Source: Neocallimastix lanati (nom. inval.) (taxonomy: Eukaryota; Neocallimastigomycota; Neocallimastigomycetes; Neocallimastigales; Neocallimastigaceae). Taken from it: a stretch of DNA of 20,000 nucleotides. This document shows, one piece after another, positions 11,510 to 20,000 of this stretch. The notes beneath the pieces were generated by a model that had not been told where the DNA came from, ran no database searches, and worked only from the letters and a program-made list of their open reading frames with translations. Numbering within the stretch: the stretch's first letter is position 1; every line of letters starts with the position of its first letter. The translations under genes and the position numbers were made by a program. The DNA lies in contig JACVTC010000358.1 of assembly GCA_016946835.1 (NCBI GenBank), positions 1 through 20,000 of the forward strand, written 5' to 3'.

Positions 11510-11814
11510 GGTATGTACATTAGTTTCATCCCTCCCTTAAGGACAATTGGAATATTGAGATGGTCACTTACTTCCATATAGGCTGATATTGTCCCTACTG
11601 TACGGCCTTACTGAGTGTTCAGCATTAAAACTCTGACATATATATTATTGCTGAGAATTTTTCTAGTACTTTTCCTTGGAGCGCTTCTCCAGTTCCCTAA
11701 TTTCTTTAAGTGATGATAATATATCCTAACCCATGAACATTTCGTACTAGGTCCCTTGGGAAATTCATGGACGTCAGAAAGATTGCAATTTTGTAGAATA
11801 TATATATAAGTCAT
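11510..11814 (-). pseudogene. Coding-like fragment with one in-frame stop, unidentified
   Basis: This stretch has about 43% GC against a background below 20%. On the minus strand one frame stays open from ATG 11814 for 68 codons (with CNLSDVHEFPKGPSTKCSWV and LKKLGNWRSAPRKSTRKILS), meets TAA at 11610-11608, then stays open for about 30 more codons (GRTVGTISAYMEVSDHLNIP, KGGMKLMYIPE). Composition is protein-like on both sides of the stop, which suggests a decayed coding region, perhaps of a mobile element. I recognise no family. A structured RNA is a less likely alternative. Confidence 0.35.
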
Positions 11815-11900
11815 AAGTAGAATATATATCTACATGTTCACATGAAATCATGTACCCAAATTCTAGTAATTCCTTTGTTAATATATTTAATTAAGTGATT

Positions 11901-11936
11901 GTGCATTTCGTGCATTTCGTAAATCGTGCATTTCGT
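11901..11936. repeat. Three close copies of GTGCATTTCG
   Basis: Copies lie at 11901-11910, 11910-11919 (sharing one base) and 11926-11935, all in the same direction, with AAATC before the third. This GC-containing motif is conspicuous in AT-rich sequence and lies just beyond the coding-like fragment at 11510-11814. Such subrepeats occur at transposon ends and protein-binding sites; no inverted partner was found in the window. Confidence 0.8.
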
Positions 11937-11939
11937 AAT

Positions 11940-12199
11940 GTGGATTATAAATATTTTACAATAAAGCCATACATTTTTAAGATATTATGAGTATTTTTAA
12001 TAATGGAAATTATATTGTTAACTATAATTTTATTATAATATATTAATAACTATAATTTTATCTAACATATTAGATATATTTTTATTCTTCATTTACTAAT
12101 TATTAAAATATCAATATATCATATGCATTATAAATAAAGAAATATATTATAAATATATTAAGAAAAAAAAGAATATATAAAAAATGCTAAAAATAAAAT
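11940..12199. other. AT-rich spacer
   Basis: Nothing recognised except short AT repeats such as two similar ACTATAATTTTAT stretches near 12020-12060. Confidence 0.5.
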
Positions 12200-12349
12200 T
12201 TAATAAAAAATAAAGTTAATGTAATACAATGAAAAAGAAAATTTAAAAGTTATTGTATTATGATAAGAATAGATATCATTTCTACCAAAAATATTTAGTA
12301 AAAAAAACAATGAATAACATCTGTAGAGAAGAAGAGTGAAGACCATTAA

Positions 12350-12509
12350 ACTCTCCCTTGAACAAAGAGAAATGCTATCAAGAGATTCAATTTCCATAGA
12401 TTCGTTGTATAAATGATGATTATTATTATTTATGTAAAATGTAATAGAAAATTTCTTTGCCATATTTTTTCTACGTTGACTTTCTTGGCTATGAAGAGTT
12501 TTTTACAAT
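12350..12509 (-). pseudogene. Coding-like minus-strand fragment, unidentified
   Basis: A frame reads upstream and downstream of MAKKFSITFYINNNNHHLYN (ATG 12463) and continues NESMEIESLDSISLCSRE; it is open from about 12503. After about 12350 the composition becomes that of AT noise. A polypyrimidine stretch ending in CAG near 12318-12330 could be a splice acceptor or chance. It is probably an exon or remnant from the same unit as the neighbouring fragment at 12511-12696. Confidence 0.3.
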
Positions 12510-12510
12510 A

Positions 12511-12696
12511 CTAATCAAAGAGTAACTCAAGAGAGCTACTAACGACTGATATAGTTCTGGTAAGGTAATCCGCGTGACTAACTATATATGGAACATTAGA
12601 TTCATAATTCTTTAATAGAAGTTCTTTTAAATGTCTTTGTTTCTCAGTATTGAACTGTAGCCCATCTAAAGCTAAAGTTCCATCAAGAATGAACAT
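12511..12696 (-). pseudogene. Coding-like fragment of about 61 codons, unidentified
   Basis: The frame opens at ATG 12696 and reads with a natural amino-acid mix, including FILDGTLALDGLQFNTEKQR and NVPYIVSHADYLTRTISVVS, then LELLFD and a TAG stop. The helical, amphipathic pattern is much more protein-like than the neighbouring sequence. I cannot assign a family. It may be an internal exon of a gene, or part of a decayed element together with the fragments up to 13320. Confidence 0.4.
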
Positions 12697-12849
12697 AAAA
12701 ATATTTTAATTGATTTTCACAAACTAAAATAGATGAGTAATAAGGGAATAAAGGTAATTTCCTCGTTTTACTTCAAAACAAATTAAAAAGGTCATTAATA
12801 AAAACTAATGATTTCCATAATTTATTTAAAAAGTGGAACATGCAAATAT

Positions 12850-13320
12850 CTAATGGATAAACGACTGACCACCTTTACAAAAACATGGACAACATTTGGG
12901 ACAATTTTCTGTAATTCTACCACTTTTAAAAGTAATAGTGTTTTACTTATATACAAATCTTAAACATAATATCTAGTTAAATCCTAAATTAAGCTTTGAG
13001 TATTTACAGTTAAAATTGAATAAATTTATTATGTTAATGAATTTGTTTTTTTGATTTATTATAGTTATTTCCTATATAATACCTTTGTTGCAATATCAGA
13101 CCAATATACTTCAATAATATTACTAAACTTTTTAATTCTTTTACCTAAGAATATTTACGCATAGTAGGAATATTTTTAATAAGATCTTTAACAATATAAC
13201 TAGAATTATTCCATTTACAAGGCACTTAGTTTTCATTGACGCACAGAAACCAGCATTAAGGAAAATATGAAGGTCTCAAGAAGAACGTAAGTTCTAATAT
13301 CAGAATTCCTTTAATGTAAA
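12850..13320 (-). pseudogene. Degenerate coding remnants, one with a Cys cluster
   Basis: Several minus-strand frames look coding but change frame or stop. One (12945-12850) holds SGRITENCPKCCPCFCKGGQ, a C-x2-C-C-x-C-x-C cluster that could be part of a zinc-binding region. Further upstream, frames give CKWNNSSYIVKDLIKNIPTM followed by a TAG, then GKRIKKFSNIIEVYWSDIAT in another frame. The broken order fits a decayed transposase or decayed gene; no family signature is firm. Confidence 0.3.
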
Positions 13321-13650
13321 ATATTGAATAAATAAATGCTTCTTTTTTAATTACATACTTAATATTTAATTATTATTTTCAATTTTTCTTATTGTTTAAA
13401 AAAAATAAAAAACGACTGTTAAATATATATTATAATTATCATTATAAAAATGATTTTTATAAGTTTGGAAAATAAAATTTAATTTTTTTTGACACATTTA
13501 GATATCTTTGTATTGATTATTTTTTATAATTTAATCTTTTATTATATTGTTACTGTTATTCTTATTTTTATTTATTATTTTGTTTTATTTTTTTCCTTAT
13601 ATCCTCTTAAAGGAAATTATTGTTATTATAATGGAAAAGCAATTAATTCA
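13321..13650. other. AT-rich spacer
   Basis: T-rich on the plus strand; no coding or RNA signal seen. It could be an intron between the exon-like piece at 13651-13710 and the fragments below 13320, but no consistent splice path was found. Confidence 0.4.
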
Positions 13651-13710
13651 CCACTTATTATCCTTTGCAGTTAAAACTTCGCAACCTGTTTCGATTCCGA
13701 TTGAAGGCAT
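13651..13710 (-). pseudogene. Exon-like fragment, MPSIGIETGCEVL type
   Basis: On the minus strand an ATG at 13710 after an A-rich leader starts MPSIGIETGCEVLTAKDNKW and then meets TGA; a possible donor (GTGAAT) follows AAG-TG. The G-x-EVL-x-AKD-x-KW pattern resembles the first strands of Tudor- or chromo-barrel domains, but this is a weak resemblance and no second exon could be joined in phase. Treat it as a possible first exon or remnant. Confidence 0.25.
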
Positions 13711-14008
13711 TATTTTGTTTTAATGATTTTTTATAACTATTATTTTTATTAAAAACAGTTTATTAATTTTTTAATAAAATTATTTATTTATGATTATATT
13801 ATACTTTAAAAATAAACATATATATTTATTACTTTAAATTTAGATTTTTTTTTTTTTTTTTAAGAATTTTATAGAATCAAAAACTAAAAATTAAGCAATA
13901 AATTTATTATTTAGATTAATTCAATTTAATATGTTGATATTAAATCTTACTAAGTCAAAAAAAGAAAATAAAATATTACTAAAATAAAATGGAATGAAAT
14001 AAAATAAA

Positions 14009-14043
<35 letters not shown>

Positions 14044-14119
14044 AATAAAGTAAAATAAATATAAATACATATTAATAAATATAAATAATTAAATAATTAA
14101 AAAATAATAAACAAAAGCA
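13711..14119. other. AT-rich spacer with A31 run
   Basis: AT-rich, with a T18 run near 13845-13861 and an A31 run at 14011-14041. No gene seen. Confidence 0.6.
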
Positions 14120-14413
14120 TAAATAAAAATAAAAATAAAAATAAAAATAAAAATAAAAATAAAAATAAAAATAAAAATAAATATTAAAATAAAAATAAAA
14201 ATAAAAATAAAAATAAAAATAAAAATAAAAATAAAAATAAAAATAAAAATAAAAATAAAAATAAAAATAAAAATAAAAATAAAAATAAAAATAAAAATAA
14301 AAATAAAAATAAAAATAAAAATAAAAATAAAAATAAAAATAAAAATAAAAATAAAAATAAAAATAAAAATAAAAATAAAAATAAAAATAAAAATAAAAAT
14401 AAAAAATAAAAAT
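14120..14413. repeat. (AAAAAT)n hexanucleotide array
   Basis: About 290 bp of AAAAAT units with a break near 14177-14190 (AAATATTAAAAT). The Phe/Ile and Phe/Leu minus-strand reading frames over it are artefacts of the repeat. Confidence 0.95.
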
Positions 14414-14467
14414 AAAAACAACAACAAAAATAAAAACAACAACAAAAATAAAAACAACAACAAAAAT
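14414..14467. repeat. Three perfect 18-bp units AAAAACAACAACAAAAAT
   Basis: A compound higher-order repeat follows the hexanucleotide array directly: the same 18-bp unit three times (14414-14431, 14432-14449, 14450-14467). It probably arose by slippage after A-to-C changes in the array. Confidence 0.93.
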
Positions 14468-14747
14468 AAAAATACAACAAAAAACAGAAAAAAAAAAATA
14501 ATAAAAAAAAAAATAGATATATTAAATTTATTAATTACCAATATTATATTTTGTATTTTAAAAAATAGTAATTGCAAAATATGAATATCAAAATAGACTT
14601 CAATAAATACTCAATAGTATTCTTAATAATTTTTCCCTTTATATAAATTATAAAAACTTAATTCGAATAATTTTAATTGAAATACTTTTAATCTTACCAT
14701 TTCTAAGGGCTTGTTAGTTATTTAGAAAATAGCAGCAAATTAAATAA

Positions 14748-14819
14748 GGCTCATTGGTCTAGTAGTATGATTCTCGCTTTGGGTGCGAGAGGTCCCGGGT
14801 TCAATTCCCGGATGAGCCC
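14748..14819 (+). tRNA. tRNA-Pro (anticodon TGG)
   Basis: The acceptor stem GGCTCAT pairs with ATGAGCC. Anticodon stem CTCGC/GCGAG encloses loop TTTGGGT, giving anticodon TGG (Pro, reads CCN/CCA). The T arm has GGGTTCAATTCCC. No intron and no encoded CCA. The terminator is T5 at 14825-14829. Confidence 0.97.
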
Positions 14820-14876
14820 CTTTGTTTTTAGTTCTTATTTTTATTTTATTTATTTTATTACTTACTAATTAATAAA

Positions 14877-14942
14877 TAATAATAATAATTATAATAATAA
14901 TAATTATAATAATAATAATTATAATAATAATAATAATAATAA
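14877..14942. repeat. TAA/TAATTATAA microsatellite
   Basis: TAA units alternating with TAATTATAA blocks shortly after tRNA-Pro. Confidence 0.85.
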
Positions 14943-15250
14943 AATAGTAAAAGAAAAAAATATTTATAAATTTTAATGTGATATTAATATTAATAAAATA
15001 ATTTCATAATAGCTATATTTATTATATTTGTTACAAAAATATCTATTTAAAAAGCTATTATAATATTAATATATTCAAATTATTATTTAATTGTTAAACA
15101 AAAAATAAACAATTTATATATAATATTAAATTATATAAAATTTAAACTTTTAAGTTATTCTAACTATTGTTTAAAAAAGTATTAAACTATAAATTTTATT
15201 AAATAATAAGGTATACAAGAATTTTATATTTATTCTATTTTATTAGATTA
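14943..15250. other. AT-rich spacer
   Basis: Spacer between tRNA-Pro and tRNA-Gln; nothing recognised. Confidence 0.6.
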
Positions 15251-15322
15251 GGTTCTATAGTGTAGCGGTTAGCACATTGGACTTTGAATCCAATAACTCG
15301 AGTTCAAATCTCGATAGGACCT
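15251..15322 (+). tRNA. tRNA-Gln (anticodon TTG)
   Basis: GGTTCTA pairs with TAGGACC (one G-T pair). Anticodon stem TTGGA/TCCAA encloses loop CTTTGAA, giving anticodon TTG (Gln, CAA codon). T loop TTCAAAT. No intron. T4 and T5 runs at 15322-15331 can terminate Pol III. Confidence 0.97.
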
Positions 15323-15755
15323 TTTATTTTTATTAAACAAAAAAAAAAAAAAAAAAAAAAAAAATAGTAATAATAACAATAATATTAATAATTATAATAG
15401 TAATAATAATAATAATAAATATTTATTTTAACTGATATAAAATTACATAATTATAAGATATATATTATATTTATATTTATATTAATATTGTAAATTAGAA
15501 ATATTCATATTTTTTCTTAATGCTTATATAAATATTTATATTTATTTTATAATTTATTTTTATTTTATTTTACTTAATTTTATTCTTTTATTATTTAAAT
15601 TTTTTGATTTTTACTTAATATATTAATGTATAGATAAAATAAAGATATATATTAATCATGTAAAATTATTTAAATTTTAATATAAAAAATTATTAAAATT
15701 GTTTTTAAATTTACTAAAATCATAATTTGATAAAATAAAATATAAAAAGGCAAGA
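15323..15755. other. AT-rich spacer with A26 run
   Basis: An A26 run at 15339-15364 followed by TAA-type repeats; the rest is AT-rich without visible genes. Confidence 0.6.
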
Positions 15756-15827
15756 CTCCCAGGCGGGGAATTGAACCCCGGTCTCCCGCGTGACAGGCGG
15801 GGATACTCACCACTATACTACCTGGGA
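15756..15827 (-). tRNA. tRNA-Asp (anticodon GTC)
   Basis: On the minus strand TCCCAGG pairs with CCTGGGA. Anticodon stem CCCGC/GCGGG encloses loop CTGTCAC, giving anticodon GTC (Asp). T arm GGGGTTCAATTCCCC. No intron. A minus-strand T5 lies at 15748-15744. Protein frames overlapping it are shadows. Confidence 0.97.
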
Positions 15828-16705
15828 CTAATTCAATTATTATTTTCCATATCATATCATATGCTCTATGTCTACGAATTTTTTATTTATTATTTATTAT
15901 TTTTTAAATATATTAAATTTCAAAAATATAATATTACAATGTTAAATAAAATATAAATATATATTATGTATTTTACTATTATTTAATATTAATTATAATA
16001 ATGTAAAATATATATATAATATATATAATATATATATATAAAATATACCATATATATCATATATATGGTATATTTTTATAAATTTTAAATTTACTAGTTT
16101 TAATTAATTGAAATTTTTAAATATATAATTTTTATATAAATATTTTATTTATTGAATTTATTTATTATCATTTTATCTATAATTTCTATTTTCTTGGTAT
16201 TATTGTTGTTATTATTTTATAAATTATTTTTTTAAAACCTTTAATATAGGAATCATAAATAATTTTATATTAATTATGAAGTATTGAAATATTTAAATTA
16301 ATTTTTATTAATGTTTTTTTTTTTTTATTCTTATTTTTAATTTTTCTATTTTTCTATTTTTCTATTTAATTCTCTGTGAATTTATATAAGTTTAAAATAT
16401 ATATCTTTTTCAATATAATAATAATTTCAGTGATTTATTATTTTTTTTTAATTAATTTTATTATTATTGTAAATTATTTTCTTTCTTATATAATAGTAAT
16501 GATTAGTATTTACAATATATTTTTATTTTATTTTATTATTATCATTAATTTTTTAATAATTTTTATAATTTTTATTATACTTTATGTTATTTTATTTTTC
16601 TTTATTCGACTTTTTTATTTTTTTTAAAAAATAAAATACAAATAAAGTTTAATTTAATCCATCTTTCAACGTACTCATTTTATTTTTAATAGCCAATCCA
16701 GGCAG
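15828..16705. other. AT-rich spacer with a long palindrome
   Basis: About 880 bp between tRNA-Asp and tRNA-Ile. The notable content is the palindrome at 16040-16076 and a T-rich stretch near 16314-16370. The Phe/Ile-rich reading frame at 16376-16627 is most likely AT noise. Confidence 0.55.
16040..16076. repeat. 37-bp perfect palindrome, 18-bp arms
   Basis: Arms AAAATATACCATATATAT and its exact reverse complement flank a single C at 16058. The CC/GG pair inside the arms makes it more than a simple AT run. Confidence 0.9.
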
Positions 16706-16779
16706 GCTCTGTTAGCTCAGTCGGTTAGAGCGTGGTGCTAATAACGCCAAGGTCGCAGGTTCGACCCCTGCACAGAGCA
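16706..16779 (+). tRNA. tRNA-Ile (anticodon AAT)
   Basis: GCTCTGT pairs with ACAGAGC. Anticodon stem TGGTG/CGCCA encloses loop CTAATAA, giving anticodon AAT (read as IAU, Ile). The GGTGCTAATAACGCC arm is typical of fungal nuclear tRNA-Ile. No intron. No T4 run follows before the next tRNA 16 bp downstream, so it is probably co-transcribed with tRNA-Lys(CTT). Confidence 0.96.
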
Positions 16780-16795
16780 CAATAAAAGCAAAATT

Positions 16796-16868
16796 GCCCG
16801 GCTAGCTCAATCGGTAGAGCGTGAGACTCTTAATCTCAAGGTTGTGGGTTCGACCCCCACGTTGGGCG
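16796..16868 (+). tRNA. tRNA-Lys (anticodon CTT)
   Basis: GCCCGGC pairs with GTTGGGC (with G-T). Anticodon stem TGAGA/TCTCA encloses loop CTCTTAA, giving anticodon CTT (Lys, AAG). T arm GTGGGTTCGACCCCCAC. No intron. T5 terminator at 16879-16883. Confidence 0.97.
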
Positions 16869-16907
16869 ATTCTATTCCTTTTTATAAGAGCTTTATTTCT
16901 ATATTAA

Positions 16908-17825
<918 letters not shown>

Positions 17826-17898
17826 GCCCTGTTAGCTCAGTTGGTAGAGCGTGCGGCTTTTAACCGCAAGGTCGGGGGTTCGAGCCCCCCATAGGGCG
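17826..17898 (+). tRNA. tRNA-Lys (anticodon TTT)
   Basis: GCCCTGT pairs with ATAGGGC. Anticodon stem TGCGG/CCGCA encloses loop CTTTTAA, giving anticodon TTT (Lys, AAA). T arm GGGGGTTCGAGCCCCC. No intron. Only two bases separate it from the following tRNA-Asn, so both must share one transcript. Confidence 0.97.
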
Positions 17899-17900
17899 TA

Positions 17901-17974
17901 GCTCTTATGGCGCAATTGGCTAGCGCGTTCGGCTGTTAACCGAGAGGTTGGTGGTTCAAGCCCACCTAGGAGCG
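17901..17974 (+). tRNA. tRNA-Asn (anticodon GTT)
   Basis: GCTCTTA pairs with TAGGAGC. Anticodon stem TTCGG/CCGAG encloses loop CTGTTAA, giving anticodon GTT (Asn). T arm GGTGGTTCAAGCCCACC. No intron. The T5 run at 17978-17982 is the first terminator after both this gene and tRNA-Lys(TTT). Confidence 0.97.
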
Positions 17975-18319
17975 TTCTTTTTAAATTATTTTAATAAAAT
18001 AAAATATAATTTTATTAATTTTTATTAATTTTGGTTTTCAACATTAACTAAATTGCCTATTTATTTAAATATTTTATAAAAATAATATAATATTCAAAGT
18101 CATCAATCATTAAAGACAAAGTAAGGTATAGTATTAAATGTATCCCCTATATTAATAATAAAAGTTACACTAAAATATAAATTTTATTCTATTAGTAATA
18201 TATATTTTATTAAAAGAAAATTAATTTATTTATTTAAGAGTTATTTCAATATGGCTAATTGTAAATTAAAGTGTATTAATACTGTAAATAATAGTTTAAA
18301 ATAAAAAGAAATATTAAAA
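17975..18319. other. AT-rich spacer
   Basis: Between tRNA-Asn and tRNA-Ala; nothing recognised apart from the T5 terminator. Confidence 0.6.
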
Positions 18320-18392
18320 TGGAGAATCCGGGCGTCGATCCCGGTGCCTCTCGCATGCTAAGCGAGCGCTCTACCATTTGAGCTAATTCCCC
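18320..18392 (-). tRNA. tRNA-Ala (anticodon AGC)
   Basis: On the minus strand GGGGAAT pairs with ATTCTCC (one G-T pair). Anticodon stem CTCGC/GCGAG encloses loop TTAGCAT, giving anticodon AGC (read IGC, Ala). D arm AGCTCAAATGGTAGAGC. No intron. A minus-strand T4 run follows directly (about 18318-18315). Confidence 0.97.
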
Positions 18393-18721
18393 TTTTCCTG
18401 CTTTTTTTTAAAATTCATTTTACTTGTGTATCAAAGTGAATAATAATAAATATGAATTTGACATTATAATTCATTATTCTTATTAATGAATATATATTAG
18501 TTTAATAGTACTTAAAAATAGTATATTACAATTTAATTTTTTTAAAAAAACAAATTTTATTTTTAATTTCTTATTATCATTATAAATTTAAATTTAGTAA
18601 TTAATTTATATAATAATTAATAATTATTTGTTAACAAAATAAAGATACGTTATTATATACATTATTATGTATATAATAATATATAAATAATATAAAATAA
18701 TATAATCTCTATTTAAAAATA
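18393..18721. other. AT-rich spacer with a 13-bp-stem hairpin
   Basis: An inverted repeat TTATTATATACAT / ATGTATATAATAA with a 4-nt loop lies at 18650-18679. Otherwise nothing recognised. Confidence 0.6.
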
Positions 18722-18897
18722 AAGATAAAAATAAAAATAAAAAAATAAAAATAAAAATAAAAAAATAAAAATAAAAATAAAAAAATAAAAATAAAAATAA
18801 AAAAATAAAAATAAAAAAATAAAAATAAAAAAATAAAAATAAAAAAATAAAAATAAAAAAAATAAAAATAAAAAAAATAAAAATAAAAAAATAAAAA
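18722..18897. repeat. AAAAAT / AAAAAAAT variable-unit array
   Basis: Hexamer AAAAAT units alternate with longer A7T or A8T units, giving at first an 18-20 bp periodicity (about 18734-18800) and later shorter ones. Confidence 0.92.
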
Positions 18898-19361
18898 ATA
18901 ATATTAATAATTTTATAATAAAATTTATAAATATTTAAATTATATTCATTGAATCAATAAAAATATATATATATATATATATATTTTTTTTTTTTTTGAA
19001 TTTTATATCTTTTAACTTGTTTTAAATGCCAATTGTAAAATAAACTAATATTATTTTAATAAATAAACATAACTATTATATCTATTTAAAGTAGTAAATA
19101 AATAATATTTTATTTTAATTAATAAATTAAAATAATTGAAAAATATTTGTATAAAGTAAAAATAATAAAATTAAAGTTTTGGATTCATTTTAAAAGTAAA
19201 TATATTTCTATACGTCTCTAATAGTTTTTATTTAAGATATTTATATTATTAAAAAAAATAATATATTTTATAAATTTATAATTCTGATACTATTATTTTT
19301 ATTTTTTATTTATTTAATATTTTTCATTGATTATTATTATTTTTATTGGTATTTTTCATTG
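18898..19361. other. AT-rich spacer
   Basis: Holds an AT dinucleotide run with T13 (about 18965-18997) and a short direct repeat TATTTTTCATTGATTATTAT at 19318 and 19350 (32-bp spacing). No gene seen. Confidence 0.6.
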
Positions 19362-19409
<48 letters not shown>

Positions 19410-19421
19410 ATTATTATTATA

Positions 19422-19510
<89 letters not shown>
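19362..19510. repeat. (TTA)n microsatellite
   Basis: About 150 bp of TTA units with TAATTA-type interruptions near 19408-19424. Tyr/Ile reading frames over it are artefacts. Confidence 0.95.
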
Positions 19511-19698
19511 TTTTATTATTATTATTTTTAATATTATTAGAAAATAAAATGTTGTTTTATATATATATGTATGTGTATATTTAAAAATATATAATGCATA
19601 AATCTATTTAATAATTAATTATGAATTAATGATGCTAAAATGATTCATATAAAATAACTTCATTTAAAAATGAATTAATTTTAGAAAAAGTTAAAAAG

Positions 19699-19771
19699 TG
19701 CCGTTCCCAGGATTCGAACCTGGGTCGAGTCGGCCACAACGACTTATACTAAACCACTATACGAGAACGGC
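19699..19771 (-). tRNA. tRNA-His (anticodon GTG)
   Basis: On the minus strand GCCGTTC pairs with GAACGGC. Anticodon stem AGTCG/CGACT encloses loop TTGTGGC, giving anticodon GTG (His). T arm CCAGGTTCGAATCCTGG. No intron. A G lies immediately 5' of the first base, although eukaryotes add G-1 after transcription. Minus-strand T5 follows at 19697-19693. Confidence 0.97.
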
Positions 19772-20000
19772 CAAAATCATTTTATTAATATTAGTTTTAA
19801 AAGTAAAAACTCAATTTGAATTGAATTCAATAGAAAAGTAAAAAACTAAATTAATATATAAATAATTAATAAAAACAATTAATACTAATAAATAATTTAA
19901 ATAAAATTAAAAATTAAAATATTTATTTATTATATTATACTAAAATATAATAAATTGAAAAAATGCTTTTATTAAAATTTGTAATTTTATTAATAATAAT
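19772..20000. other. AT-rich spacer to window end
   Basis: No gene seen. Confidence 0.6.

Noticed and set aside
13680-13712. T-loop-like TTTCGATTCCG suggesting another tRNA
   Set aside because: The flanking bases do not form a T stem, and no acceptor or anticodon arm is present.
14089-14577. Long Phe/Ile and Phe/Leu reading frames on the minus strand
   Set aside because: Both frames translate the AAAAAT hexamer array, where a stop cannot occur in those frames; no start context or other coding signal.
15670-15956. Protein frames on both strands across the tRNA-Asp gene
   Set aside because: The apparent non-AT residues come from the tRNA itself.
16376-16627. Hydrophobic 83-codon frame resembling a membrane protein
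   Set aside because: Composition is only Phe/Ile/Tyr/Leu/Asn as expected from T-rich noise; no partner exons or conserved pattern.
19346-19547. Poly-Tyr and poly-Ile frames
   Set aside because: Translation of the TTA microsatellite.

Overview
The window looks like nuclear DNA of a flagellated, extremely AT-rich eukaryote. An anaerobic gut fungus (Neocallimastigomycota) is the best fit, but this is inference. The sequence shows short AT-rich GT-AG introns, standard stop codons, huge A/T microsatellites, nuclear-type tRNA genes with Pol III T-run terminators, a fungal-style SH3 domain and a radial-spoke gene needed only in motile cilia. Background GC is well below 20% by eye, and only exons, tRNAs and a few unexplained islands rise above it.

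Left part (1-5870): repeat-rich spacer with a GC-enriched island at 1735-2122 of unknown nature, then a ten-exon gene on the plus strand (2756-5870) for an armadillo-repeat protein that I recognise as radial spoke head protein RSPH14 (RTDR1). Its second exon is broken by several frame disruptions; the other exons splice together cleanly.

Middle (5871-10250): a T-rich spacer between convergent genes, then two minus-strand genes. One (8430-6921) encodes a low-complexity protein of about 503 residues with two copies of an 83-residue repeat. The other (9717-8567, one intron) has a long disordered region and a C-terminal SH3 domain. Both need single added bases at A/T runs to read through, the same sign of error as in RSPH14. 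A nearly perfect 234/235-bp tandem duplication lies just upstream of the SH3 gene.

Right-centre (10250-14120): spacer, a long AAAT microsatellite, and minus-strand coding-like fragments (11510-13710) with stops and frame changes, probably a decayed mobile element or decayed genes. I could not identify them.

Right part (14120-20000): nine intronless tRNA genes (Pro-TGG, Gln-TTG, Asp-GTC, Ile-AAT, Lys-CTT, Lys-TTT, Asn-GTT, Ala-AGC, His-GTG) among hexanucleotide and trinucleotide repeats. Two pairs (Ile/Lys, 16 bp apart; Lys/Asn, 2 bp apart) have no T-run terminator between them and are probably dicistronic Pol III units. I found no convincing new biological system; the points best worth checking are the tRNA pairs, the one-signed frameshifts, the promoter-proximal duplication and the GC-enriched islands.
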